Origin: Dallia pectoralis
Taxonomy: Eukaryota; Chordata; Actinopteri; Esociformes; Umbridae
DNA: 64,000 nucleotides
NCBI GenBank assembly: GCA_029465975.1
Contig: CM055756.1
Coordinates: forward strand, 4,776,362-4,840,361
Direction of reading: 5' to 3'
The notes below the pieces were generated by a model that made no database searches, was not told where the DNA came from, and saw only the letters and a list, made by a program, of their open reading frames with translations. The translations under genes and the position numbers were made by a program. Each line of letters begins with the position of its first letter. The stretch's first letter is position 1. Shown piece by piece: positions 26,401 to 41,100 of this stretch.

Positions 26401-29400
26401 CCCGTCAAAACACATTCCCTAATATACAGTGCATCTTGCAAATGTGTTGAATGCACCCAGTAGAACAATGGGCTTCATCATTGTGAAATGACGGAAGTTC
26501 GTTACCACTAAGACTCTTCATAGAGATTGCCATCCGGCCAAACTAAATGACCAGGCCTGAAGACCCTTGGTCTGGGTGGGAACCAAGATTATTAACAGGT
26601 TCAGAGTTGCTTTCTTCAGCACTCCATCACTCCATCAAGCTAGTTGGAAGGACTCTGAGAGCATGAGGGATATCATCACATGGTTCAATGAGACCATATT
26701 CAAGATATTATGCCTGAATGCCAATTATTACGTTTAGATTAAACAAGGTACCATCCATCACCTGGCTAGTACCATAACTACTGTGAATGATGGTGGAGGA
26801 ATCAAGCTATGGAATGATCTTCAGCGTCTGGTACTGGAAGAATCAAGTTATGGAATGTTTCTCAGCGTCTGGTACTGGAAGAATTAAGTTATTGAATGCT
26901 TCTCAGCGTCTGGTACTGGAAGAATCAAGTTATGGAATGCTTCTCAGCGTCTGGTACTGGTAGAATCAAGTTATAGAATTCTCCTCAGCGTCTGGTACGG
27001 GAAGAATCAAGTTATGGAAGACTGGTCAGTATCAAGACTAAGATAGATGAAGCAAAAAGCAGGAAAGTAAATCTGATCCAGAACGCACAGGACCTCAGAC
27101 TGGGCATAAATAGATTTAAATGTTCTTGAGTGGCTCAGCCAAATTCCAGAATTGAACCTTGTCTGTGGGGAGACCTGAAGATCTCAGTATACCAACGCTC
27201 CCTATCAAATTTGACAGATTTTGAGCACATCTAAAAAGAGGAAGTTGTCTGTCTGGCCCAGGAAGTCAAGATAGTTATTTTAAGAACTGCATAATTTGTC
27301 TTTCATTCCGTTTCACAAACTTGACATATCATAAATATAGATATACATGTTTTACAGTAGAGCATCTAATCTCATAAAAACAGCCCCAACACAATAACAC
27401 AGCAATTAACCTAAATTACTGCAGAGATGCTATCTGTTTTTTTCTCAAGAACCCAATGCATTAAGGTTCCTGTAACAGAACATCCTGTGTACACTATAGT
27501 ACACTATAGCCTTTTTAAACCCCCATGCTTTATAGCTGAATATTTTGGGTGTAACATATGTTGTGTGAAATGCATTGCAGTAAAATGAAACGCATTGCAG
27601 TACTCTATTCCAGTAGTAGACCTTTACAATCCCCCAAAAATGCACCTGCTAAATCTCCCACCACAAGATCTGTATGTTAATCCCTCCCCTTTGTTTTCGT
27701 GGTTTGTACTTATCCTGTTATGATGTGTGGAAGCTACATATCAAGCAAGATAGAAAATGTTCTTTATCACCAAAAAATGTTATGTCTTCACTGATGCTTT
27801 GACATGAGTCAGCTAGACACAGGATCATCTGGTTCAGAGAACTACACATTTCAAGGACAACGACCTCAGACTATTGGGCCTTGTTTCTGCAAACGTTAGC
27901 TGCTGGCAAGTGTACTAACTACCTCACTTTTTGTAGCCTCATCAAGTAGTAGACAGCATATTCAGACACACTTTTGGGACTCAAATAAAAGTGTTACTAG
28001 TCCAATGTCCAATGATGTTTGCACCTGAAGCCCATAGATTGAACACCAGAACTACTGAGTGCCACAATACAATATGTATTATTGTATTACCTATTGAGCA
28101 TGAATAAGAATGGACAACACACGCATGCAGCATGTATAGAACATGTTATCTACACGCAGGCAGCATGTATAGAACATGTTATCTACACGCAGGCAGCATG
28201 TATAGAACATGTTATCTACACGCACGCAGCATATATTGAACATGTTAGCTATCAGAATATAAATATGTTATCGCTTATAACAGATTACATTCAAAGGAAC
28301 TAACGTTGAAGGTTAACAAGGTGCTTTTCAAAATAAGGTTTTGCCCAATTCCAGAATGTGGTTGTCATTATGTTTTCGGACCATGTGTCTCACCTGTGTG
28401 ACATGTGTGACCTTCTCACCTGTGTGAGCTTCTCACCTGTGTGAGCTTCTCACCTGTATCTTGAGTGTGACCTCACCTGTGTGCCCTGTGTGACCTTCTC
28501 ACCTGTGTGCCCTGTGTGACCTTCTCACCTGTGTGCCCTGTGTGACCTTCTCACCTGTGTGACGCGTGGGTGACCTTCTCACCTGTGTGACGTGTGTGAC
28601 CTTCTCTGTGACATCGCGGTGGCGGTCCTTTACTTTGCTGGGGGCAATGATCTCAATCTCAGTGGGTGAGGGCTGGCGCAAGAGGTCAGCGGCAAAGGTG
28701 AGTGTGAGGGGGTTACGAGTGCTGGTCCGGCGTCGCATCAGGTCTGAATCCGAGATGGAGCACAGTGTAGTGGCCTTCAGGTCTGCACATAACGACACTC
28801 ATTAGTGTGGATCTATCAGAGTATTAGTTCTGACACTTTTATCCTTCAAACCCTTAAAGTGACACAGTCAAAACAAAAGGATCGACTGTATTAAAATACA
28901 ACCGAAAGAAAGTTTCAGTTTAAAAAGGGGGCTTGAGAATCGCTTTTGAGGTGTCAAACTGGTAATAGGAGTGAATGGACATGGTTTTAAAATGCATGGC
29001 TTTCAGTTAGTTCTATTCGGACAAGGAATTTGACTCCAGTAAGACTTGTGTAAATACTGCAGTGTAATAATGCAGGTTAATACTGTACATTGTCCAACAA
29101 TAATAGAAAAACAAAAAGCACTACTAATTTTAAGAGTGTAGTTCAGTGGTAAGCAAAACGTTGTGCATCAGGACTTGGAAATTCAACACAGGGCCGCACA
29201 TTTATTATGTAATTTATGATACGTTTACAAAAACTTTGCTGGTCAAACAGGGAAGATATTAAAACATAAACGTATAGGTCCATAAACACTCCTACACACC
29301 TTTAATGTATTTTAGACATTTTAGAGGTGGCTTTATTTTGTGCTGAAAACTACCACAGACCGGAGTGAATTGGCCAGCGCATGTGTAGGTGAGAAATGTC

Positions 29401-31553
29401 CTGGTTTAGTGTCTCAAATACAAAACATACAGAGGGAGATGTGGACGGGGAGTGTTGATGCATTGTGGGAATGCATGCTGGGGGCAGGTAAAGGCCTCAC
29501 CCCACACTCCCACAAAGCCCATAGCCTATTAAATTAGCTGTGCAGTGAGTACATGTTATTATATTCTGGCCACACACATACATGCATGGTTACTTGCAGG
29601 CACACACACATGTATGCGTGCACATACACAGGCTAAAGAATGATGCATTGATTAGTGACCTGCTTGTGCACATGCTCAGAGTAGGGAGTTTGAAGCTCGG
29701 GGGAATTCTAGACAGCAGAATACCTTCAACAGGTCCAAGTAGTTTTGTCTTTGTATGTTTTGATTCAAATGGAACTGTAAAAGGAGACAGCCACATTTCT
29801 TTCAGTCAGACGAGGTGAAACTCACTAAGTTCACACATTCACACACACACAGATATATAGTGTTTTCTCACACATGCATGGAGTAGCCAGCCAAATAGAT
29901 ATCTAACACTAGGATGAATATACAACATGTTCTCTTCCCAAAGTGTTGAAATTGTTGTTGTAATTGTAGTTGTAAATTGACCAGCATCTGTCCTATCAAG
30001 ATATCGTAACAGATATATACATATAGTTTATTTAAGAGGGAGAAGATTATATAGACTATATGTCTATTTATGACTAGCTAATGTAAATACATTTCATAAA
30101 AAGTATCATGCTGTAGCCTAACGTAGGTTGGTCTAGACTCTAGAAGCTTATCCTGGTGTGATCTACGCTAGATTGGTCCAGTGGTTTATCCAGCTGTGAC
30201 CTACAGTAGTTTGGTCCAGAAGTTTATCTTGCTGTGGTCTAAAGTAGGTTGGTCCAGTGTTTTATCCAGCTGTGACCTATAGCAGGTTGGTCCAGTAGTT
30301 TATTCAGCTGTGACCAACAGCAGGTTGGTCCAGTAGTTTATTCAGCTGTGACCAACAGCAGGTTGGTCCAGTGGTTTATCCAGCTGTGACCTATAGCAGG
30401 TTGGTCCAGTGGTTTATCCAGCTGTGACCTATAGCAGGTTGGTCCAGTAGTTTATTCAGCTGTGACCAACAGCAGGTTGGTCCAGTGGTTTATTCAGCTG
30501 TGACCTATAGCAGGTTGGTCCAGTGGTTTATCCAGCTGTGACCTATAGCAGGTTGGTCCAGTGGTTTATCCAGCTGTGACCAACAGCAGGTTGGTCCAGT
30601 GGTTTATCCAGCTGTGACCTATAGCAGGTTGGTCCAGTAGTTTATTCAGCTGTGACCAACAGCAGGTTGGTCCAGTGGTTTATTCAGCTGTGACCTATAG
30701 CAGGTTGGTCCAGTGGTTTATCCAGCTGTGACCTATAGCAGGTTGGTGTGGTTTATCCAGCTGTGACCAACAGCAGGTTGGTCCAGTGGTTTATCCAGCT
30801 GTGACCTATAGCAGGTTGGTCAGTAGTTTATTCAGCTGTGACCAACAGCAGGTTGGTCCAGTGGTTTATTCAGCTGTGACCTATAGCAGGTTGGTCCAGT
30901 GGTTTATCCAGCTGTGACCTATAGCAGGTTGGTCCAGTGGTTTATCCAGCTGTGACCAACAGCAGGTTGGTCCAGTGGTTTATCCAGCTGTGACCTATAG
31001 CAGGTTGGTCCAGTAGTTTATTCAGCTGTGACCAACAGCAGGTTGGTCCAGTGGTTTATTCAGCTGTGACCTATAGCAGGTGGGTCCAGTGGTTTATCCA
31101 GCTGTGACCTATAGCAGGTTGGTCCAGTGGTTTATCCAGCTGTGACCAACAGCAGGTTGGTCCAGTGGTTTATCCAGCTGTGACCTATAGCAGGTTGGTC
31201 CAGTAGTTTATTCAGCTGTGACCAACAGCAGGTTGGTCCAGCGGTTTATAAGGCTTTAGCCTAACGTAGGTTGGTCTAGTGGTTTATAAGGCTGTGACCT
31301 ACAGTAGGTTGGTCCAGTGGTTTATTCTGCTGTAGTAGGTTGGTCCAGTGGTTTATCCAGCTGTGACCTATAGAAGATTGGTCCAGTGGTTTATCCAGCT
31401 GTGACCTATAGCAGGTTGGTCCAGTGTTTTATCCAGCTGTGACCTATAGCAGGTTGGTCCAGTGGTTTATCCAGCTGTGACCTATAGCAGGTTGGTCCAG
31501 TGGTTTATCCAGCTGTGACCTACAGCAGCTTGGGAAAACACTGTAAAACACTG

Positions 31554-31593
<40 letters not shown>

Positions 31594-34500
31594 AACACAA
31601 ACACACACACACACATAGAAACACAAACACACACACTCACTGCTGTTGGAGCGTGGGTCTCCTGTCCGTGCCCACTCAACCCTCATGCTGTCCAGGCCGT
31701 CCAGGGAGGACACTCTGCGGAGGCTGTGGATACTTTCTCTGGAGCCTCTCCGGGGCAGCAGGGGCCCGCTGGTGTCCAGCCGTCCTGACATCAGGGACAG
31801 AGGCTTTGGAGACTGGAGGCCTATGGGCAGGAGGGACTTGTGGTCCGGCTCTATAAGAGCCTCTGTCTCAGATTGCATGCAGCTCTCCTTGGACAATAGA
31901 CGGAACTCCTTCAGAGGAACCTCCTCACTGTTGGGCTTCGTCCAGGAAAGAAGAAAGAAGGAAGTAGACACTCATAGGTGAAATACTACACAACATATCT
32001 AGCTTGTTTGTAGTCTCTGGAAGTCTTACCTGTAGGTAGTCCACCACCACCGCTTCGAACTGGTCTTTAGAGAGTGACGACCGACGCATGGCTCGCAACA
32101 ATGGCAATCTCAACTTCAACCTGCGACCCCGACCTACAAAAACACAAAGTGCCCACACACACGCTTTACATAAACACACAAGCACACCAACCAGGATGCA
32201 GGCACGTTTTGTTTGATTATTCAAAGCCGATTTAATCGATTTGGCGGTTTACAGAATTTAAAATGTTCTGGGGTTTCTGTCTAGTTTGAAAAGTATCAGG
32301 GCTTTGGGTAAGTTTGTTTATCTGTCACTGCCTTTGGTTTTTTCTCAGACTGCTCCTTCCTTGTGCTCCAAGTTATCAGGGCCCATATCAGCTGACACAC
32401 ACCCTGTTTAGCCAGCATCCTTACTTTAATTACACAATATCCCTAGTTCAAATTCACTGGTCAGTGTTCAGATTGAGAGGGAATACATATATTTGGTACT
32501 ACGATACACAGGCTCTTCTGGCAAAATTCCCCATTTTCTAACAACAGTCAAAGTTCTGTAATGAAAATAAATGTGTTGCCTTAAACGTTGTATCCTCTAT
32601 GATCCCTGTACGTCCAGTATTAGGATATTTGGGAAAGCTGTATAGCCCATTATCTACTTTTATTCTTAAGAATCAAGTTATTGACATTACAACGACATCA
32701 GTCTGCTGGGGAGGGGGGCGTTCCAAATTAAAACAAATCCCACTAGAGTTTAGTATTGCATTTAACTCTTATATGGGTAGATCCTAGTAACGACACAGTC
32801 TGGTTCTGCATCTCCTGTTTGGATAGATCCTAGTAATGACACAGTCTGGTTCTGCATCTCCTGTATGGATAGATCCTAGTAATGACACAGTCTGGTTCTG
32901 CATCTCCTGTTTGGATAGATCCTAGTAATGACACAGTCTGGTTCTGCATCTCCTGTTTGGATAGATCCTAGTAATGACACAGTCTGGTTCTGCATCTCCT
33001 GTATGGATAGATCCTAGTAATGACACAGTCTGGTTCTGCATCTCCTGTTTGGATAGATCCTAGTAATGACACAGTCTGGTTCTGCATCTCCTGTTTGGAT
33101 AGATCCTAGTAATGACACAGTCTGGTTCTGCATCTCCTGTTTGGATAGATCCTAGTAATGACACAGTCTGGTTCTGCATCTCCAGTCTGGTTCTGTATGG
33201 ATAGATCCTAGTAATGACACAGTCTGGTTCTGCATCTCCTGTTTGGATAGATCCTAGTAATGACACAGTCTGGTTCTGCATCTCCTGTTTGGATAGATCC
33301 TAGTAATGACACAGTCTGGTTCTGCATCTCCTGTATGGATAGATCCTAGTAATGACACAGTCTGGTTCTGCATCTCCTGTTTGGATAGATCCTAGTAATG
33401 ACACAGTCTGGTTCTGCATCTCCTGTATAGGTAGATCCTAGTAATGACACAGTCTGGTTCTGCATCTCCTGTATAGGTAGATCCTAGTAATGACACAGTC
33501 TGGTTCTGCATCTCCTGTATGGATAGATCCTAGTAATGACACAGTCTGGTTCTGCATCTCCTGTATGGATAGATCCTAGTAATGACACAGTCTGGTTCTG
33601 CATCTCCTGTTTGGATAGATCCTAGTAATGACACAGTCTGGTTCTGCATCTCCTGTATGGATAGATCCTAGTAATGACACAGTCTGGTTCTGCATCTCCT
33701 GTTTGGATAGATCCTAGTAATGAGTCTGGTTCTGCATCTCCAGTCTGACACAGTCTGGTTCTGCATCTCCTGTATAGGTAGATCCTAGTAATGACACAGT
33801 CTGGTTCTGCATCTCTAGGTTCTAGTAATGACACAGTCTGGTTCTGCATCTCCTGTTTGGATAGATCCTAGTAATGACACAGTCTGTTTCTGCATCTCCT
33901 GTATAGGTAGATCCTAGTAATGACACAGTCTGGTTCTGCATCTCCTGTATAGGTAGATCCTAGTAATGACACAGTCTGGTTCTGCATCTCCTGTATAGGT
34001 AGATCCTAGTAATGACACAGTCTGGTTCTGCATCTCCTGTATAGGTAGATCCTAGTAATGACACAGTCTGGTTCTGCATCTCCTGTTTGGATAGATCCTA
34101 GTAATGACACAGTATGGTTCTGCATCTCCTGTATAGGTAGATCCTAGTAATGACACAGTCTGGTTCTGCATCTCCTGTATAGGTAGATCCTAGTAATGAC
34201 ACAGTCTGGTTCTGCATCTCCTGTTTGGATAGATCCTAGTAATGACACAGTCTGGTTCTGCATCTCCTGTTTGGATAGATCCTAGTAATGACACAGTCTG
34301 GTTCTGCATCTCCTGTATGGATAGATCCTAGTAATGACACAGTCTGGTTCTGCATCTCCTGTTTGGATAGATCCTAGTAATGACACAGTCTGGTTCTGCA
34401 TCTCCTGTTTGGATAGATCCTAGCAATGACACAGTCTGGTTCTGCATCTCCTGTTTGGATAGATCCTAGCAATGACACAGTCTGGTTCTGCATCTCCTGT

Positions 34501-37500
34501 ATGGATAGATCCTAGTAATGACAGAGTATGGTTCTGCATCTCCTGTTTGGATAGATCCTAGTAATGACACAGTCTGGTTCTGCATCTCCTGTTTGGATAG
34601 ATCCTAGTAATGACACAGTCTGGTTCTGCATCTCCTGTATGGATAGATCCTAGTAATGACACAGTCTGGTTCTGCATCTCCTGTTTGGATAGATCCTAGT
34701 AATGACACAGTCTGGTTCTGCATCTCCTGTATGGATAGATCCTAGTAATGACACAGTCTAGTGCTCAGAGAAACTTGTTTTCCCTCACAAATTACAGGAT
34801 GTTATCTACTAAGACATTCCCTTTGAAAAAAGCCAGACACAATTATGGACTGATAATTTGGCATGTTTAATTTATATGGAAATTAGCAATACGGCAAACA
34901 TCATGTCATTTGGCATACGTAATAATATCTTAAAAGGAATAACACCAAAATAAGTAATCCCCAGTAGAGTAAAAATGTTGTATTTACACTTGGAGATATG
35001 TTGGACTTTCAAGTAAGTTTTCAACAAACAATAAATGTGTTCTGGCCCGCTAGGTTAATGTCCACTTTTTTCCACTACATTTAACTAGGTGCTGATTTAA
35101 AAACCCTGGCCTTCTAACTTGTGGAAACATTACTTCCAAAAATGAAAGCAATTGTTAAAACAAAAGTTGTTGTCCAGAGCCAAACAAGTCGCTTGAGGGA
35201 AAGCTTCACTAGTTCTAAGTTAATTAAAAAAAAGAACACTGGACTATTTTGAACAACTATAGACCTCTGTCAAGACTACCTTTTATAGATGTGCTGAGTT
35301 GATTTAAGACCTGGAAGTTCTAAAGACTTCTCGACCAGGTTCTAAAGACCTGAAAAGTTACTGAATCTTAAGACCTGGAAGTTCTAAAGACCTCTCGGCC
35401 AGGTTCTAAAGACCTGAAAAGTTACTGAATCTTAAGACCTGGAAGTTCAAAAGATTTCTCGGGCCAGGTTCTAAATACTTGAAAAGGTTCTGAAGACCTG
35501 TTGAAGACAATGTACACTGTTAATACTGAGATGTATGAATATAAAATGCATTTATTTCTTATTAGTATTTTCCTTTGTGAAACACATTGAATTGCTTCAA
35601 TGTATGAATTGTGGTATGAATAAAATTGCTTGATTGCTAATTAAAAATGAACACATCTCTAATGCCTGCAAGACAAAACTTGCTTTCCATGGGATCACAA
35701 CCTGCATGCAGGAAAATTTAACAAGAAAATGGCGGAGATCAATTTTACCCGTGTATGGTCATGAAGCAAAGACAGCATTTGGGATTTGAGTCAGACAATA
35801 TTGGACAAAAAGAGATTGGCCTGTTCAGTTAGCTCGAAGTGCAATAAAATATGTTTTTCAAAAGCTGAAGTGATTTCCTTGTTTCATTTATTAGTTAGAG
35901 TAAGTATAACTCAATTATAATCATGATATTTAAATAATCGTTTGTTGCAGCCCTAGTCACAAATACCAAAGTTGGTGTAGCTTGTACCCCAGTTGTGATG
36001 GCAGATCTTTATCAATGCCAACACAACAAAAAAATGTGTGGCTATGTGGTTTAACTGCAGCTAAGAAAATTCTTAACACTCCTGATGGGAACCACAAAGT
36101 GCTCTTACAAGTTTTTACATTTTTTGACATCTTGATACATAACAGTCAACTGCTCGTTTTCACAGTGCAACTGAAGGACTGTGAACAATGTGGTCTAATG
36201 CAGTACAGAATCTCCAGTCTTTGCTATAGAGAACTTTATAGTAGATATGGTATGAGATGAATGAGATCGCTTGTACTGTAACTTCATGACCTGTATAGAT
36301 TACTTTGAAATGAACATAGCAAGCTAGCAGCATCTTTCCTTTTAAATGGACATTTTTGGTAATTTCAAATGTTGCTATCTTGGTAGGAGATACCCAGTAA
36401 ACTTCACTGCACACACACACACCAGCATGTACACTTTCCACACTGACCTGCCCACATCCAACCCTCAGCCATCCTCTGTCTCAGCCCTGGTTTCTTGAGG
36501 GAGGGGTCAATGATTTCCTGGAAATTAAGGATGAACATGATAACCTGTCCATCCTCGTTCTTCACAGGGACCACATCAATCAGACAGGGTCTGCAAGTCC
36601 CTGCAGGAAAAGGAGAGAACACATAACAGATCTGAGCTCAAAGGTAACCAACCAGGCCCCAGGAGAGTTCCAAACATTAAATTGTTCTTTGTAAAGTGCT
36701 TTTTTCAACCAATCACAATTACCTTGAACAATCTGCTAAGCTAAAGTCAAGTGACTCACATCATTATAAAAAAGTGAATGTATTAATATGCTTTAGGTAA
36801 ATAATTTTCTAAATTAGAAAGAACAAAACCACATACAGCTAATCATATGTCAGTATGGGGAAATGTTTAAGCAAATATGGTAATTATTTAAAAACACAGC
36901 AAATAGAAATCTTCCACAATCTGAGGTATATCAATCACTTTCTGGAGCACAGAGGCAGTAACTTCAACACTATTGCTCACTAGTAAGAAACAGGCTTGCC
37001 ACTTTGAGTTTGAGTGTGGTTAATTAAAAGGTGTTTGACAACTGCCTCCTGTGTAGTTGTGTGGCATTCAGTTACAGCTGTTATTTCCTAATCAGGCATT
37101 AAACAATGTTTGTGTCCTCATGTGTTAAGGTAATCCCACCCTTTTCTAACAGCAATATGACTTGTTGACACAAGCTTTTGGACTTTTTATCTGACCCGCA
37201 AACACTACATTTGTTTCAACAAATAATATAACTGAAATATAATGTAGTTTGGAGATTGAATGAAAAGTAATTGACAACTCTTGTGGCAGCAAATCATGTC
37301 TGAAAGTAACCTGACATAGCAGGCATTAAAGAAAAATCAAACTGAAATCAAAAATGCTGGCACATTTTCAAATTTAAAACAAATAATGTGCAGACGATAG
37401 TCAGAGAATGTGTGGCAAAGAAAGCTCTTTCATTCATTAATAGCTAACTATAATATGTTTTTACTGTATATCAAGCCTGCCAAAGATTGAGTTGTAGGTG

Positions 37501-38096
37501 ACAGTAGTAGGCTACATATTGAACCAATATTTGATAAGTTTTACAATACATTATAGTGTAGATTATTCTCATATTCCTATAACACATAATGCAAGTCATT
37601 ATAGTAATCCAAAAAAAACTATTACTACATTCTACTGATAAACCAGCATGTGTGGTTGAAATTCAAAATGCTGTAGAACAGTCAGTCCTAAGCCCTGGTA
37701 TATTGGCCATTTATTCAACACCCTAGGTGCCATATTGCTTAAATATATATCATGTTATAAACTGTTATGAAATGTATTTAATAGTGATTACCATCTACAT
37801 TTAGGAGCAAAAGGTTTTATTGCTGAGGGTCAGTATAATTTTCTGTGGAAAGGCCTTTTAGACCGCTGTAAGATATTTTTCTTTCCTAGGCTGGATGTTT
37901 TTTAAACAGAAAGAAAAAGATCTCAGAAATCTAGACAGACTGAAAGAAGAGTGGAGGTAGTGAGATAAAGAGAAACGGAGAGAAAAACAGAATAAATGTA
38001 AAAACGGTGGTGTAACAGCCAGTCCTCTCTGAGGTCTGACTTCATTCTGTTATCAGTCTGAACTAAAAATAGAGATGGGGGATAATGAGACATTCA

Positions 38097-38145
<49 letters not shown>

Positions 38146-41100
38146 CCCATTGGATACATATTCATACATACAGAGTAACAAACAAACACATTAATTAGTA
38201 CATGTTAATATAACTAATAAACTGGCTGAAAGTACAACAACACAATGCATTTTAATGGGTAAAGCTAATTATACCCATTTAAAATGGATGCATGCTTGTT
38301 TGCACATGTGTCCATGACTTTACACATTAAAATACAAAATAAATAGACGCTCAGTGGAATAGGAGCTGACAAGCCGATCATATTTCCATGACAACAGGCT
38401 CCCTAAGAGAGCATTTCTCGTGCCCAAATGACCGAGGTAACAGCAGCGCGTCGTGTGTCTAGCTTCAGTAGACAAGCCGCTCTGCTTGGCCTTCTGTGCT
38501 TCCAGAGACGCGGCGCGTATGAGGGAGTCTGAGGGAATAAACATGCTGAAGCTGATCAGGGCGAGACAGCTCCACCATGTCCCCTCTCCAAGCTGGTCAA
38601 TTAGTGAGAGTGTGCCGCTGGCCTCACAGAACACTGCATGCATCATGCAGTTAAAATATTCAAAGCAACTGCACACGGATAATCTATTAACTGTCATAAG
38701 GCTACACACTTTTCATATTATCAGCAATAAGCAGTTAAGGGACTTTGAAACTAGCTAATAAGCTACTCATTGTAACTTTGCAGGCTAAATGCAGGACACA
38801 GGCACGGAGAGAATGAAGGACTTTTAATTAAAAAGAAAATAACCAAGAAGTTAAAAAAATAGCACAAGACATGTACAGAACAACATTACACAGACACAGA
38901 ATACAAATACAAGCGTTTGACTTGTTTGTTCAAATATCGTTCAAATATCGTTCAAAAGTCTGCGGTCACTTACTTCCATTGAAATAACATCGAATAAACC
39001 AGAAATACAATGTAGACATTGTTAACGTTGTAAATGTCCATTGTACCATTGTAGCTGTAAATTACATATTTTTATGGAATATCTATGTAGGCAACACAAA
39101 GATGCTTTACACCAAGATCTATACCAAGATACTCAATATAAAGAAGCTGTTGAGCAATGTTTTCAATTGAATTTCATTACTCTATAGCATATCTTTCTTT
39201 CTGAATATCGATCCAACCCACCACCCTCTGCTAACCTTGTTTGTCATAGTACAGGATCTCCACCTTGCGCTCCTCTGACCCCAGCAAGGCTTGTGCCAAC
39301 TGTGTCAGAGCGGTCTTCATTGTGCCCGGCCCCACCAAGAACTGGCAGGTGCAGGGCTGCTGCATGATTTCTGCCCGCGAGAAGCCAAACATCTGGCAGA
39401 AGCCCTCATTGCAGTAGATGATGCCACAGTTCTTCATCTGGGCATTGGCTATCAGGAACTTCCGATCTGGGCGAAACACAAAAGGGGGAGCAAGAGGTCA
39501 GAGCAGATATGAAAATGTTAAATTATAGTAGAACTTCACGCTCATTATAGGAAATGCACTTTGCAATGGATCAATACTTTGCAATGTGTCAATACTTTAT
39601 GTCAGTGATTACTAGAATTAGCCCAATGTATGTCGACAGGTACAGCAAGCAGGTTCACCAAGCAAACTTTAGATGAACTTTATTCTGAATGCACAGAGAC
39701 ATAAACATGTTGGACATTCTGGAGGTAATCTTGTGGCCTCTAAATGAGAAGCTCCACTTTTTGCACAACCTAGATTGTAAATCTAGCATTGCTCTCAGGA
39801 GATATTCCTGGTGTATGCACGTTCACTCCATAAGTGTGGGGAAACTGGTAACATTGACAAACTATTTAGCTAAGATTTAAGAAGCATTGGTAAATGTTCA
39901 GCTAGGTCCATTTCAAACTTTATTTTCAATGTTCAGTATATCAATTAGAGTTTAGGACTTCATTGACCTATCCAAGGTCTTTGATACAACTGATCCTTAA
40001 TTCTTAAGTCCATTTTACAGAACAGTTGACCTATTTTTAGGATATGACACCTGCTTGTGGTTTTGAGATACCTCAATGCCAAAACTCAAATACAACTCTT
40101 CTTCTCTCATCTCAAACACTTTTAACCTAACCACTTTGAAATTAGAAAGGTGCTGGGGTTGCCACATTGGGACCTTGAGACAAATTATGATGGTCCCTCT
40201 TTCTCAAGAACATATTGTAGAACTCAGACACCTTTCAAACATTCCTTTGCTGGTTAGATGCTCTACCTCCCAGGCAATATGCAGACCTGAAAGGGTTATG
40301 ACAATATTTTATTATCAGTATAAGAAAAATATTTCAAATGTTTTATAGATTTTCCAATGTAATTAACATACATGTGAACAATAGTGAACCCAAAAACTGC
40401 ACCTTAGCAGGTTATGCACTGAGTCTGATTAGAAGAAAATACATGAGTATTTCGAGATGAAATATACATTTGAATACAAGTTGTTTACTGCTCACAAACA
40501 TACTTTGTTTAGCTTGAGGCCAAATGCTTGTATTGGTGAGCAAGATATGTTTGCGAAGACATATTATGTTCACATTATTTTTCCCATTCCTGATCTTTTT
40601 TATATGGTCACTTAGTGGAAACCCCATCCTATTCAAATTCACTATCAATGACTTGGAACAGAGACACCCAGAGACAGATTGTTGCTAAGCAGCACTGGTT
40701 TGGCACATGCATTACCAGACAGGTACAATCGTGTTTGGCCATGTGCGCATGCCCAGTCAGGCAAACACACACAAAAATGTGCACACACATACAGATAAGA
40801 AAGACATTATAAAAGATGTAACTTTGATGGGGGTTATTGTTTGAGACCTACAAAAATCACAGAGCGAGACAGTAAATTCTGAAAACATCCTGAACTTTTA
40901 ACTGCCAGCTTAGCAAATTATTGCCAAAGCCCTTTAAAGGGGATTTACAAATTCAATAATCCTGTGTGTTTGATGATATTGCACCGCAAAAGGTCAAATC
41001 AAACAGAACATTATTTTAATGCCCAGCTAAGTTGCATTGTGCCTATCGTTACCTGGCTAGCTCTAGCTTACTGACATTAAACTGCTTAGCAGATCAGTAA

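Noticed and set aside
31925..31980. Exon 5 acceptor at AACAG|TGAGGAG
   Set aside because: It would give the wrong phase after exon 4 (in-frame TGA); the AG ending at 31936 (GACGAAG|CCC) follows a long pyrimidine tract and keeps frame.
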